Source: JBDSYA01 sp039925865
GTDB lineage: Bacteria > Bacteroidota > Ignavibacteria > Tepidaquicellales > Tepidaquicellaceae
DNA length: 14,212 bases
Direction: 5' to 3'
NCBI GenBank assembly: GCA_039925865.1
Contig: JBDSYA010000245.1
Span: forward strand, 1-14,212
Positions within the stretch are counted from its first letter, which is position 1. Every line of letters starts with the position of its first letter. This document shows positions 1 to 7,986 of this stretch, one piece after another. The translations under genes and the position numbers were made by a program. The notes below the pieces were generated by a model, which worked only from the letters and a program-made list of their open reading frames with translations, was not told where the DNA came from and ran no database searches.

Positions 1-2
1 AT

Positions 3-1316
3 TTTGCTTCAAGCGTACCGACAACAATAATTGACGGAAAATTATTTGCTTCAATACCATACGGAGACAGTATTAATTTATATACGCCGTTTTTAAAAAG
101 ACTATCAGTCGGCACACCTTTATCTATAAGCGTAGCTGATATAAGAGTAGAAGGAGATTCAATAAAAACAACTATCAGTTTAAATATAGCTTCCTCTCTT
201 CCTGCCGGTAATTACAGATTAAGGATCAATGCAGTTGAAAGGTATGTCGCAGATAATGCACTAAACGGCGAAACAAATTTTTATGATGTGTTCAGGAAAT
301 ATTATCCTGACTCAAACGGATTTCAGATCTCTACTGATCCAGGAAGCTTTAAATATACATACACATATTATCGTGAACCATCATGGGTCGATTCGATGCT
401 TTATACTGCCGTATTTATTCAGAATGATAATAACAGGGAAGTTTTGAATTGTGCAAAAGGAAGAAACATTGTCATGAGCTTAAAGCAGCACTCTTCAAAA
501 ATTGTGAATGGAAAATCAGATATTCCGGATAATGTAAATCTTATTAATGGAAACAGGCAATTTACTTTTTCCGCAGACAGTGTTCAGACGCAGCTAAATA
601 TAGAATTGTTTGAAGCATTCTTTCCTCCTTTGGGCTGGAAAATTTTTAACCGGGACGGTTACATAACATTCAGTCAATACAACGGGGCTAATGGTCCTAC
701 CTTTGGCGGAGTTAAAGCTGTCATCATGGATTTTTTTGATTATAATATTCCAGGGCAAAAAGATTCAATGTATTCAAAGCCATATACAGGGTTGCTGGTT
801 ACTGATACAGTCCAATTCAATTATTCATATGCACAATATAATTCTGCAAATATTGACAGCCTTATAGTAAGAGTCTCGACCGATGGAGGGATCACTTTTC
901 CGACAGAGGTTTTCCGGCGAGGCGGGCTGGCTCTTGCAACTGCTCCACAGACTACATCCTTTTTTGTTCCTACAAATAATTCTCAGTGGAGATCTTTTAG
1001 ATTTGGACTGAGCGATATAGTTTCTATTAATAATTCCGGAATTAATATTCCTGAGAGATTTGAATTGCAGCAAAATTTTCCCAACCCTTTCAATCCTTCA
1101 ACAGTCATAAAGTATAATTTAAGTATTGGCGGAAATGTATCTTTCAAAATTTATAATCTGCTTGGCAAAGAATTACTTACTTTGGTAAATCAAAAACAAA
1201 GTGCAGGGAGTTACGAAATTATTTTTGACGGAATAAATTTTGCAAGCGGGGTTTATTTTTATAATTTAACTACAGAAGGATTTACAGAAACCAAGAGAAT
1301 GGTTTTGATTAAATAA
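3..1316 (+). CDS. Omp28-like secreted protein with T9SS C-terminal sorting domain (5' truncated)
   Basis: The frame is open from the window edge: in-frame codons run without a stop from base 3 to the stop at 1314-1316, so the GTG at 288 is internal and the true start lies upstream. About 437 residues are visible. The middle part (NALNGETNFYDVFRKYYPDSNG, then a strand pattern ending in AVFIQNDNNREVLNCAKG) resembles the C-terminal beta domain of Omp28-related proteins, which often carry a thioredoxin-like N-terminus; that part is outside the window. The last ~85 residues are a type A T9SS sorting domain: LQQNFPNPFNPSTVIKYNL, then a G-K-E-L turn, G-S-Y, G-V-Y-F-Y and a terminal K-R-M-V-L-I-K. 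This predicts export by Sec, passage through T9SS and release or attachment at the cell surface. The sorting domain is secure; the Omp28 assignment rests on remembered family resemblance and is moderate. No promoter is visible. Confidence 0.85.
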   Translation, partial: FASSVPTTIIDGKLFASIPYGDSINLYTPFLKRLSVGTPLSISVADIRVEGDSIKTTISLNIASSLPAGNYRLRINAVERYVADNALNGETNFYDVFRKYYPDSNGFQISTDPGSFKYTYTYYREPSWVDSMLYTAVFIQNDNNREVLNCAKGRNIVMSLKQHSSKIVNGKSDIPDNVNLINGNRQFTFSADSVQTQLNIELFEAFFPPLGWKIFNRDGYITFSQYNGANGPTFGGVKAVIMDFFDYNIPGQKDSMYSKPYTGLLVTDTVQFNYSYAQYNSANIDSLIVRVSTDGGITFPTEVFRRGGLALATAPQTTSFFVPTNNSQWRSFRFGLSDIVSINNSGINIPERFELQQNFPNPFNPSTVIKYNLSIGGNVSFKIYNLLGKELLTLVNQKQSAGSYEIIFDGINFASGVYFYNLTTEGFTETKRMVLIK

Positions 1317-1355
1317 AAATTTAATTTATTTTTAAATCAATTTAAATTTGAATAT

Positions 1356-1790
1356 ATGACAAAAGTACTTTGCACAATTACCTATCTGGCAGTAAGTATC
1401 TGGTTGCTCGGGTGTACTTCAAGCGAAAATGAACCTGGCTTTACTTTTGGAACAGGCAAATACAAATTTAATATGTCTGACAGCTCAGGTACAAAATTAG
1501 CCGAAGGCACTTTGAATGTCAGTACTTATGATAAAAATAAAATTTCAGGCACGTATACCTTTACTAAAGTTTATAATGATAAATTTCCCGGATATTCATC
1601 GATGGACGGCGCATTTGGAGGTGATGTGAATTCACCGGATAAAATTGTATTCATGAATACAAATCCCCGTATTGCCGACTCAAATGTTTTCTGGAAGATG
1701 AGGATCAGGAAAGACGGTCTTTCGGGCGGATGGTATTATTCCGTTTTCAGAGGTCAGCTTGCAGGAGGCCTTGTAAAAATCACAAAATAA
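1356..1790 (+). CDS. small predicted lipoprotein of unknown function
   Basis: A 144-residue protein. The N-terminus is a short hydrophobic signal ending in W-L-L-G-C, a good lipobox with the acylated cysteine at residue 20, followed by S-S-E-N-E. The mature part (about residues 30-144) is rich in alternating polar and hydrophobic residues with repeated glycines (FGTGKYKFNMSDSSGT, GTLNVSTYDKNKISGTYTF, GGWYYSVFRGQLAGG). This suggests a small all-beta, lipocalin-like or barrel fold, but I recognise no named family. It lies 39 bases after the Omp28-like gene and 73 bases before the haem-barrel gene, so it could share a transcript with either. No clear Shine-Dalgarno sequence precedes the ATG, as for most genes here. 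Membrane anchoring is a confident inference from the lipobox; function is unknown. Confidence 0.8.
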   Translation: MTKVLCTITYLAVSIWLLGCTSSENEPGFTFGTGKYKFNMSDSSGTKLAEGTLNVSTYDKNKISGTYTFTKVYNDKFPGYSSMDGAFGGDVNSPDKIVFMNTNPRIADSNVFWKMRIRKDGLSGGWYYSVFRGQLAGGLVKITK

Positions 1791-1863
1791 TAATCCTGTT
1801 CTTAATATTGTCTTTAAATATAAAATTTCTTTATAAAAATTACATAACTCAAAAAGTTTATTC

Positions 1864-3009
1864 ATGAAAAAATCTAATACTTTTTTGATTTTAATTTTTA
1901 CTGTAATTATTACCGGCTGTTTTTTTAACAATGCAATGAGCTATCCGCGCTTTGCAGCTTATACCGGTGAGAAATGCATGGATTGCCATGTCAATCCTAC
2001 CGGTGGTTCTATGAGGCACGGAGGAGGATTAAATTATGCCGAGAAAAATTTAAGCATGGATATGTTTAAGAAACTGGCAGGCAAAACACAATTCTCTCCT
2101 AAAATAACAAAGGAAATTTCAATTGGAAGTGATGTAAGGATCGCACAGATAGATAATGAAGTTCAAGGCTCTGCTAACTTCAACAGTTTTCTTGCAATGC
2201 AGGGAGACATTTATGTTAATGCAAAGCTGAATAATATTTTAAGCGTATTTGCAAATTCCGGAATTCAGATCCCCGGAATTGAGGCTAAGTATGAGGTCTA
2301 TGGTATGATATCGAAACTTCCCGCTAATTTATATCTTAAGATCGGAAGGTTTAAACCAAACTACGGAATAAGAATAGTTGAACATCGGGCATACCAGAGA
2401 AAATTTTTGCTTGGTGCTCCTTATGATGACAATACAGGATTTGAACTTGGAATTTCTCCCGGCTGTTTAAATTTGAATGTGGGACTATATAACCCTCAGA
2501 ACCTTGATTTTCTTGGACTGGATCCGCATAAGATGATCGTAGCATCAACTGATTTTAATTTCGGATTTAACGATAATAATTTTAATGTAAATGTTGGTGC
2601 ATCATTTTACAATAATCCATTTAATACAAATGACACTGGATTTACTGCAACTATCACCGCAAACAGAAAAGCCTGGGGATTCTTTACAAGGATCGGACTT
2701 TTGAAAAGAATTGCACTTCTCGGTGAAGTTGATTTCGAAGAAAACAGATCTGACTTGCCTCTCAAAAGAACTCTTTATGGTTTTGGAGAGCTTGATATTA
2801 TTGTTATCAAAGGATTTGAATTAAGAGGACAATTTGAAATGTTTGACAGAAACAGAAATTTAGAAGGAGATGATGTCAAAAGGATCAGTGCCGGCATAGC
2901 TGCATTTCCATTTTTTGGTTTCGAGACTGAAGCAATGGTGAGATTTGTTATTGAAGACCCTTCAGTTAAGAATAATGAGTTTCAATGGAATTTTCATTTT
3001 TATTTTTAA
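1864..3009 (+). CDS. monohaem cytochrome c-outer membrane beta-barrel fusion (Cyc2-like architecture)
   Basis: A 381-residue protein. Residues 1-26 are a signal peptide, with a plausible signal peptidase I site after N-A-M-S (residue 26). A single c-type haem site C-M-D-C-H follows at 38-42 in the context YPRFAAYTGEKCMDCHVNPT, then a Gly/His-rich stretch with candidate distal ligands M50 and H52. From about residue 75 to the end there are repeated short amphipathic strands separated by Asn/Asp/Gly turns (for example LYLKIGRFKPNYGIR, FNFGFNDNNFNVNVGASFY). The chain ends W-N-F-H-F-Y-F with a terminal aromatic, as in outer-membrane barrels. I estimate 12-16 strands by eye. One haem domain plus one barrel is the layout of Cyc2-type iron oxidases, which move electrons across the outer membrane; homology to Cyc2 itself is not shown. 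An I-T-G-C at 16-19 also resembles a lipobox. Haem site certain, barrel likely, electron-transfer role inferred. Confidence 0.8.
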   Translation: MKKSNTFLILIFTVIITGCFFNNAMSYPRFAAYTGEKCMDCHVNPTGGSMRHGGGLNYAEKNLSMDMFKKLAGKTQFSPKITKEISIGSDVRIAQIDNEVQGSANFNSFLAMQGDIYVNAKLNNILSVFANSGIQIPGIEAKYEVYGMISKLPANLYLKIGRFKPNYGIRIVEHRAYQRKFLLGAPYDDNTGFELGISPGCLNLNVGLYNPQNLDFLGLDPHKMIVASTDFNFGFNDNNFNVNVGASFYNNPFNTNDTGFTATITANRKAWGFFTRIGLLKRIALLGEVDFEENRSDLPLKRTLYGFGELDIIVIKGFELRGQFEMFDRNRNLEGDDVKRISAGIAAFPFFGFETEAMVRFVIEDPSVKNNEFQWNFHFYF

Positions 3010-3043
3010 TTTTTATAAATTAATTTTTATAACCCCTGCTGAG

Positions 3044-3111
3044 AAACTTCCGAAGTCTCAATTCAAAATCTCAAATTCATTGGGGCGGAGAAAATAAGAC
3101 TTCGGAAATTT
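3044..3111. repeat. long-looped inverted repeat, possible bidirectional terminator
   Basis: The arms TTCCGAAGTCT (3048-3058) and AGACTTCGGAA (3097-3107) are perfect reverse complements. They extend to 14 of 15 pairs if the AAA at 3044-3046 pairs with the TTT at 3109-3111. The loop is 38 bases and is followed on the + strand by a T-run (3109-3114). It lies 34 bases after the stop of the haem-barrel gene, where a terminator is expected. The long loop is unusual for an intrinsic terminator, so it could instead be a dispersed intergenic palindrome. Confidence 0.5.
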
Positions 3112-3418
3112 TTTCTAGCTTAACTTAAAGGCATATACCGCAGGGTTGGGTTGTTTGAAATATACTTTATCAATTCCATCAATTCCCAAAAACATTATTG
3201 TTATTGATTTTGAAATTTAAATCTCTAATATTAGCTGCACACTGGGTTACATTATTGTAGTTTTTATATGATAATAGATTGAAAAAATTCATTTTGAAAT
3301 TTTATGAATACCAATACCTGATGATATCAATTACCAATCAAATATTAAGCTCGCATTTTGGAAACCCTCAAATAATGTTTAGCGCATAACCTTCTCTACT
3401 AATCTTTATAAACTTAAT
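3112..3418. other. gene-free AT-rich intergenic region upstream of the PorZ-like gene
   Basis: No convincing gene is present. On the minus strand a short frame from 3195 to 3115 (26 residues, beginning MFLGIDGIDKVYF) reads with plausible amino-acid composition and stops just before the inverted repeat. It is too short to call a gene and may be a scrap of an older gene or chance. The remaining sequence up to 3418 should hold the promoter of the PorZ-like gene. I could not identify promoter boxes with confidence. Confidence 0.4.
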
Positions 3419-5698
3419 ATGACGGATACTAATATGGTGAGAAAGATTTTTTTCATTACTGCAGTTCTATTTATCTATAATGCAACTTCATATTGCCAAT
3501 CAACAAAATGGGAAAATTTCACCGATCTGAAAAATGTTACTTCAATTGTTTCAGATCCCGGATCCAATACTGTTTATTGTGCTTCAAAAGGAGGCTTGTT
3601 CGGAATAGATATAGTGACTCAGAAAATAGTCGCTAAATATTCCAACCTTAATGGCCTTATTAATAATGACGTACTTTCCCTCACCGTTGATAATAAGCGC
3701 AGGCTTTGGATAGGCGCTGTTGACGGATCCATATCAATTCTCAATCTGCAGGATCTGACCTGGAAATATATTTTCGATATAAAGAATTCTACAGAATCAA
3801 ACAAACTTATAAACTTCCTCCTCTCTTCTGGAAATTTTATTTTTGTCGGCACAGGATACGGCATTCAAAAAGTATCTGTTATAAATTTTAATTTCGTTGA
3901 TGCTCCTTATTATAAACTGGGAGGCTTCCCTGTTAACACGCCTGTTTATGGATTAACTATAAACAATAATATTTTATATGCAGCCACCAAATCCGGTGTT
4001 GCTTATGGAAATACGATCACTTCTAATCTGAATGATCCTAATTCATGGAGCAATAATAACACGCCTCCTTTAAATGCAAATGTAAAAACCATAGAAACAT
4101 TTGACAATAAGATTTTTGCAGGTTCGGATTCAGGATTTAACTATTTTGATGGAGGCAACTGGCTTCCGTATCCAAACACTACTGTGTCAAACACAAATAC
4201 AAAGTATATAAAAGCTATACAGGATAAGTTATATTTTATCTCCGGGAATAATGTTTATTTTGCAAACCGAGGAAACTTACCCATGTTAAATATGTATCGT
4301 GAAAATAATAATTATACGACAATTGCTTCTGATAACAGAAGTATGCCTGTCCTTGGGCTTTCAGATAACGGAATATTAATTGCAGACAATAATAATTTTT
4401 TATATCCAAACGGTCCCTTTACTAATATTTTTAATCAGATCACAATTGACGAAAATGATAATATCTGGGCAGCAGGCGGATTGCCTAACAATGGCTTCTA
4501 CAAATATAACGGGACAATATGGGAGAATTATAATATTACAACCCATCCTCAGATTGGAAACTCGAATTGGTTTCAGAAAATTGTATCAGGGAATGGAAGC
4601 GTTTGGGCATTGGGATTTGGTGGCGGACCTACATTAATAAACGGCACGACAATTAAAAATTTTAATACTTCTAATTCTATACTTCCTGGTGAAAACAATC
4701 CTAACTTTTGTGTTCCGTATGGCGGTGCTTATGATATAAGAGGAGATTTCTGGTTATCTTTTTTTCAGAGCAATTCGGGAAAATCCTTATACGTTTATTT
4801 AAGCGATAATGAATGGTTCGGCTTTCCTAATCCCTCTACTATTAATGCAGCAATACTTTCCAACATGGGTGTTGATTCATATAATACAAAATGGATTGTT
4901 TCCGGCGGCGCAAGGTCAGGAGTTTATTATTTTAATGAAAACAATACGCTCACAAATACTTCCGATGATGTATTTGGATTTTATGATAATTCAGACTTCG
5001 GTGGTGAGATAACAAATATTTATGATCTGATAATTGATAAAAATAACGAAGTGTGGATTGCGACTAACAACGGAGTATTTATAATTAACAATCCTTTCGC
5101 TGCAATTCAAAACCCTGCACAGAAACCGCCTGCACAAAAGCTTGGAATTATTTCAGGAAATTTAAAAGTACCTTTTACAGAAAATTGTATTTCAATAACA
5201 AATGATATTTTGAATAATAAGTGGATCGGAACGGAGAACAACGGAGTTTTCCATCTTTCATCTGACGGCTCCACACTGCTGGAACAGTTTAACACAAGTA
5301 ACAGTCCTATACTTTCAAATCAGATCAAAACAATAAAGGTCAGTAATGTATCAGGTAAAGCATATTTCGGATCTAATAATGGATTATCCTCTTATCTGAC
5401 TGATGCAATACAGCCTGTCGCAGAATTCGATGAGATAACTGCTTCACCAAATCCATACCTTATCCCATCAGGTGTCAATCTTGAAATCGACGGTCTTGTA
5501 GAAAATTCAATCATAAAGATAATTACTTTATCCGGTGAAATTGTTTCGGAATTTGATTCACCCGGCGGACGAATTGCAGTTTGGGACGGAAGAAATAAAA
5601 ACAATGAGTTAACTCCAACCGGAATTTACATTATCGTTGCTTTCAATAAAGACGGAAGTAAAGTAGGTAAAGGAAAAGTTGCAGTGGTCAGGAAATAA
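3419..5698 (+). CDS. porZ: PorZ-like T9SS beta-propeller protein
   Basis: A 759-residue protein with a Sec signal (MVRKIFFITAVLFIYNATSYCQ, if starting at Met6, base 3434; the annotated ATG at 3419 adds five polar residues and neither start has a clear Shine-Dalgarno site). Residues ~30-640 are repeated propeller blades of the two-component-regulator type: V-Y-C-A-S-K-G-G-L-F-G-I-D, R-R-L-W-I-G-A-V-D-G-S-I, E-V-W-I-A-T-N-N-G-V-F-I, N-K-W-I-G-T-E-N-N-G-V-F. Residues ~670-759 form a terminal beta domain (ASPNPYLIPSGVNLEIDGL ... WDGRN ... L-T-P-T-G-I-Y-I-I-V ... V-A-V-V-R-K) of the T9SS CTD type. This order matches PorZ, the surface component of the T9SS attachment complex that in Porphyromonas gingivalis helps deliver A-LPS for anchoring cargo. 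Other propeller-plus-CTD proteins exist, so the symbol is likely but not certain. The HisA-like gene starts 25 bases downstream. Confidence 0.72.
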   Translation: MTDTNMVRKIFFITAVLFIYNATSYCQSTKWENFTDLKNVTSIVSDPGSNTVYCASKGGLFGIDIVTQKIVAKYSNLNGLINNDVLSLTVDNKRRLWIGAVDGSISILNLQDLTWKYIFDIKNSTESNKLINFLLSSGNFIFVGTGYGIQKVSVINFNFVDAPYYKLGGFPVNTPVYGLTINNNILYAATKSGVAYGNTITSNLNDPNSWSNNNTPPLNANVKTIETFDNKIFAGSDSGFNYFDGGNWLPYPNTTVSNTNTKYIKAIQDKLYFISGNNVYFANRGNLPMLNMYRENNNYTTIASDNRSMPVLGLSDNGILIADNNNFLYPNGPFTNIFNQITIDENDNIWAAGGLPNNGFYKYNGTIWENYNITTHPQIGNSNWFQKIVSGNGSVWALGFGGGPTLINGTTIKNFNTSNSILPGENNPNFCVPYGGAYDIRGDFWLSFFQSNSGKSLYVYLSDNEWFGFPNPSTINAAILSNMGVDSYNTKWIVSGGARSGVYYFNENNTLTNTSDDVFGFYDNSDFGGEITNIYDLIIDKNNEVWIATNNGVFIINNPFAAIQNPAQKPPAQKLGIISGNLKVPFTENCISITNDILNNKWIGTENNGVFHLSSDGSTLLEQFNTSNSPILSNQIKTIKVSNVSGKAYFGSNNGLSSYLTDAIQPVAEFDEITASPNPYLIPSGVNLEIDGLVENSIIKIITLSGEIVSEFDSPGGRIAVWDGRNKNNELTPTGIYIIVAFNKDGSKVGKGKVAVVRK

Positions 5699-5723
5699 AT
5701 TTAATAACAATTAAAATAATAAA

Positions 5724-6488
5724 ATGCTTGTCATCCCGGTAATAGATATTAAGGATGGTAAATGCGTAAGAGTCATACAGGGTCTGACGGACAAAACAGA
5801 ATATTATTCTGAAAGTCCGGCAAAGATGGCAAAGCTGTTAAGGAAAGAAAACTTTAAATCTATTCATATCACAGACCTTGACGGAGCGGTTTTAGGTGAC
5901 ATGAAAAACTTTGAAGTGATAAAAGAAATTACTCAGGCTGTGGATATCCCAATTCAACTGGGCGGCGGCATTCGTGATTTTGAAACTGCAAAAAAAGTTA
6001 TCAGTGAACTGGGTATATACCGGTTAGTAATAGGCACTGCTGCATTAACTAACCCCGATTTTATTAAACAGGTAATTGACGCCTATTCTCCCAGTAAAAT
6101 AGCAATCTGCATAGATGAAAAACTTAACAACGTTGTAATTGACGGCTGGGTAAATTATGCTGACATTACTCCACTCGAATTTGCAAAACAAATGGAAAGC
6201 CTTGGAATAAAGAGAATAATTTATCAGGATGTAACAAGAGTTGGAAATCTCTGCGGACCGCATGTATCAAGATTGACAGAAATTGCAGAAAATACAAAAC
6301 TAAAAATTACAGCTGCCGGGGGAATTTCCAATTATGCTGATCTGAAAAAAATACTTGCAATAGAACACCTGGGTATAGATTCCGTTATGATCTCAAGAGC
6401 CCTCTATGAAAATCAATTTCCCTGTCAGAGGATATGGCGGGAGATAGAATCATTGGATTTTTCATTAGACCTTCCAAATATTTCGTAG
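5724..6488 (+). CDS. hisA: HisA-like (beta/alpha)8 isomerase with altered catalytic loop
   Basis: 254 residues, the normal length of HisA (ProFAR isomerase, the Amadori-type isomerisation of step four in histidine synthesis). Conserved features: IPVIDIKDGKCVR at 4-16 with catalytic Asp8; D-L-D-G-A 51-55; phosphate-binding G-G-G-I-R 80-84; V-I-G-T-A-A 102-107; second catalytic Asp131 in I-C-I-D; G-W 141-142; A-G-G-I 198-201 for the second phosphate. The loop at 165-180 reads IIYQDVTRVGNLCGPH where HisA normally has T-D-I-x-x-D-G-T-x-x-G. The usual catalytic Thr is Gln168 and the usual Asp of D-G is Val173; later, G-R-A-L is S-R-A-L (224-227, G to S). No other his gene is in the window; the gene follows the PorZ-like gene by 25 bases and probably shares its transcript. 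It belongs to the HisA/HisF family with confidence; whether it still isomerises ProFAR is uncertain. Confidence 0.82.
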   Translation: MLVIPVIDIKDGKCVRVIQGLTDKTEYYSESPAKMAKLLRKENFKSIHITDLDGAVLGDMKNFEVIKEITQAVDIPIQLGGGIRDFETAKKVISELGIYRLVIGTAALTNPDFIKQVIDAYSPSKIAICIDEKLNNVVIDGWVNYADITPLEFAKQMESLGIKRIIYQDVTRVGNLCGPHVSRLTEIAENTKLKITAAGGISNYADLKKILAIEHLGIDSVMISRALYENQFPCQRIWREIESLDFSLDLPNIS

Positions 6489-6530
6489 AGTAAATTTAAT
6501 ACTCCTTCAGTAATTTAAAAATCAAATATC

Positions 6531-7982
6531 ATAAAAGAGATTGTAAATAAATTAAGAAGCCTGACTAACAACGCTTTTTATTCTTGTTTATTAATTGCAG
6601 CTTTAAATCTCATTCTCTTACTTCCAACAATTAACATACCTTTTTATGGCGATGACTTTGAATGGCTCATACAGGCCAATTCACAATCATATAATTCTCT
6701 GATAAATTTTTTTTCCACGCCTGCTCCGTTTGAATATTTCCGCCCGCTCCCAAAGATATTTTTCCTCATAACTCAGTCTATATTCAATAGTAATTATATA
6801 CCTTTCAGAATTGCCGTAATTATTTTGCATCTCGTCTGCTCTGTTTTAGTTTATAAATTTTCTTTAACATTGGGGCTTAAATCTATAGAAGCTTTTTTAG
6901 CTGCAATAATTTTTTCTGTTTTAAGCTGTCATGCTGAAGCTTTATTTTTTATTAATTGCGTGAATGAACTTTTTTCTGCGGCATTCATTCTCACAGGATT
7001 ATATTGGTTTATAAAATACGATTCTGATAAATATACTGTTGCCATAATATTCACTTTTTTATTGGCATTATTATCCCGGGAGAGTGCTATTTGCTATATT
7101 CCGTTACTGCTTCTTGTGAAACTCAAAGCCCCCGCCAGAAGCCGAAACAATACTGCGCTGATTCTTATAATTCCTGTATTGCTTTATATAGCTTTTAGAA
7201 TTTTTGCTGAGATAAATTATGGAGAGACCGGCGCCAGGCTTTCCTTTGAACAACTTGATCTTAACCCGGCAAAGATCATCTACAGGCTATTTCATTATTT
7301 TACAAATATGATATTACCTGTTAAATTCCTATTTGAATTTATTGGATTTGATTCTTTAGAAGTACTGGTAAATGCATTTAAAAGACCTTCTGAAAATCTG
7401 ACAGTGTTTTTAGGATTGAGTATTATGGTTTCTCTGATATTCGGAACTTTGATTTATTTCTTTGTGAGAATTTTGAAAAAAGATATCATCTTTCCCCTGC
7501 TTTTTATATTCTTCTCGTTAGCAATTTATCTATTCTCGTTAAACACCGCCGAAAGGTTTTTGTATCTTCCTTCAGCGGGGCTTTGTATTTTACTGGCAAT
7601 GATTTTTTCAAAAATAAATAATCGTAAAATTGCGGTTATATTAATTTCACTGTTTATAATTATTCACTCAACTTCATTAATTTTCAGATCTTACAGGCAT
7701 AAACAGGCAGCTGTGTATTCAAGGGAAGTAATAAAAGATCTTTCTGAAAAAACTTCGCAGGTATCCGCAGGGTCAGCAATTTTATTTGAAAATATACCCC
7801 CGAAAAAATTTGGGATATTTTTCCTGAGTCCTTATAACTTTCAATCAAACTGGGATTATAATTATCCTGACAAAAAATTAAAACTTTTATTCAGTCAAAC
7901 CTTAAGTTCAAATGTTCTCGATAGTATTGATGCTGTTTATAGATTTGAAGACGCCAAGTCATCCTTTGAAAGAATTAAATAA
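6531..7982 (+). CDS. GT-C type membrane glycosyltransferase (non-canonical start)
   Basis: The frame is open from 6519 to the stop at 7980-7982, but the first ATG/GTG/TTG-type codon is TTG at 6825, which would remove essential family features. Reading from ATA at 6531 gives about 483 residues starting (M)KEIVNKLRSLTNNAFYS, then a membrane segment (~18-33), then the luminal loop I-P-F-Y-G-D-D-F-E-W-L with Asp41/Asp42, the usual position of the catalytic acid in GT-C transferases, then F-R-P-L-P at 70-74. About ten further hydrophobic segments follow, including H-A-E-A-L-F-F-I-N-C-V-N-E-L-F, a pattern seen in PMT/TMTC-like transferases that use polyprenyl-phosphate sugars. It probably transfers sugar on the periplasmic face to protein or lipid; substrate unknown. 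ATC (6528) and ATT (6540) are other possible starts. It could be a recently damaged gene or a real rare-start gene. It lies 42 bases after hisA and ends 4 bases from the convergent sugar dehydrogenase gene. Confidence 0.72.
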   Translation: MKEIVNKLRSLTNNAFYSCLLIAALNLILLLPTINIPFYGDDFEWLIQANSQSYNSLINFFSTPAPFEYFRPLPKIFFLITQSIFNSNYIPFRIAVIILHLVCSVLVYKFSLTLGLKSIEAFLAAIIFSVLSCHAEALFFINCVNELFSAAFILTGLYWFIKYDSDKYTVAIIFTFLLALLSRESAICYIPLLLLVKLKAPARSRNNTALILIIPVLLYIAFRIFAEINYGETGARLSFEQLDLNPAKIIYRLFHYFTNMILPVKFLFEFIGFDSLEVLVNAFKRPSENLTVFLGLSIMVSLIFGTLIYFFVRILKKDIIFPLLFIFFSLAIYLFSLNTAERFLYLPSAGLCILLAMIFSKINNRKIAVILISLFIIIHSTSLIFRSYRHKQAAVYSREVIKDLSEKTSQVSAGSAILFENIPPKKFGIFFLSPYNFQSNWDYNYPDKKLKLLFSQTLSSNVLDSIDAVYRFEDAKSSFERIK

Positions 7983-7986
7983 TAGT

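Noticed and set aside
288..290. GTG at 288 as the start of the first gene
   Set aside because: The frame is open with protein-like, family-consistent sequence all the way to the window edge; the gene simply begins upstream.
4380..5012. Two alternative + frames of 85 and 67 residues inside the PorZ-like gene
   Set aside because: They overlap the propeller gene completely in another frame, have low-quality composition and no motif.
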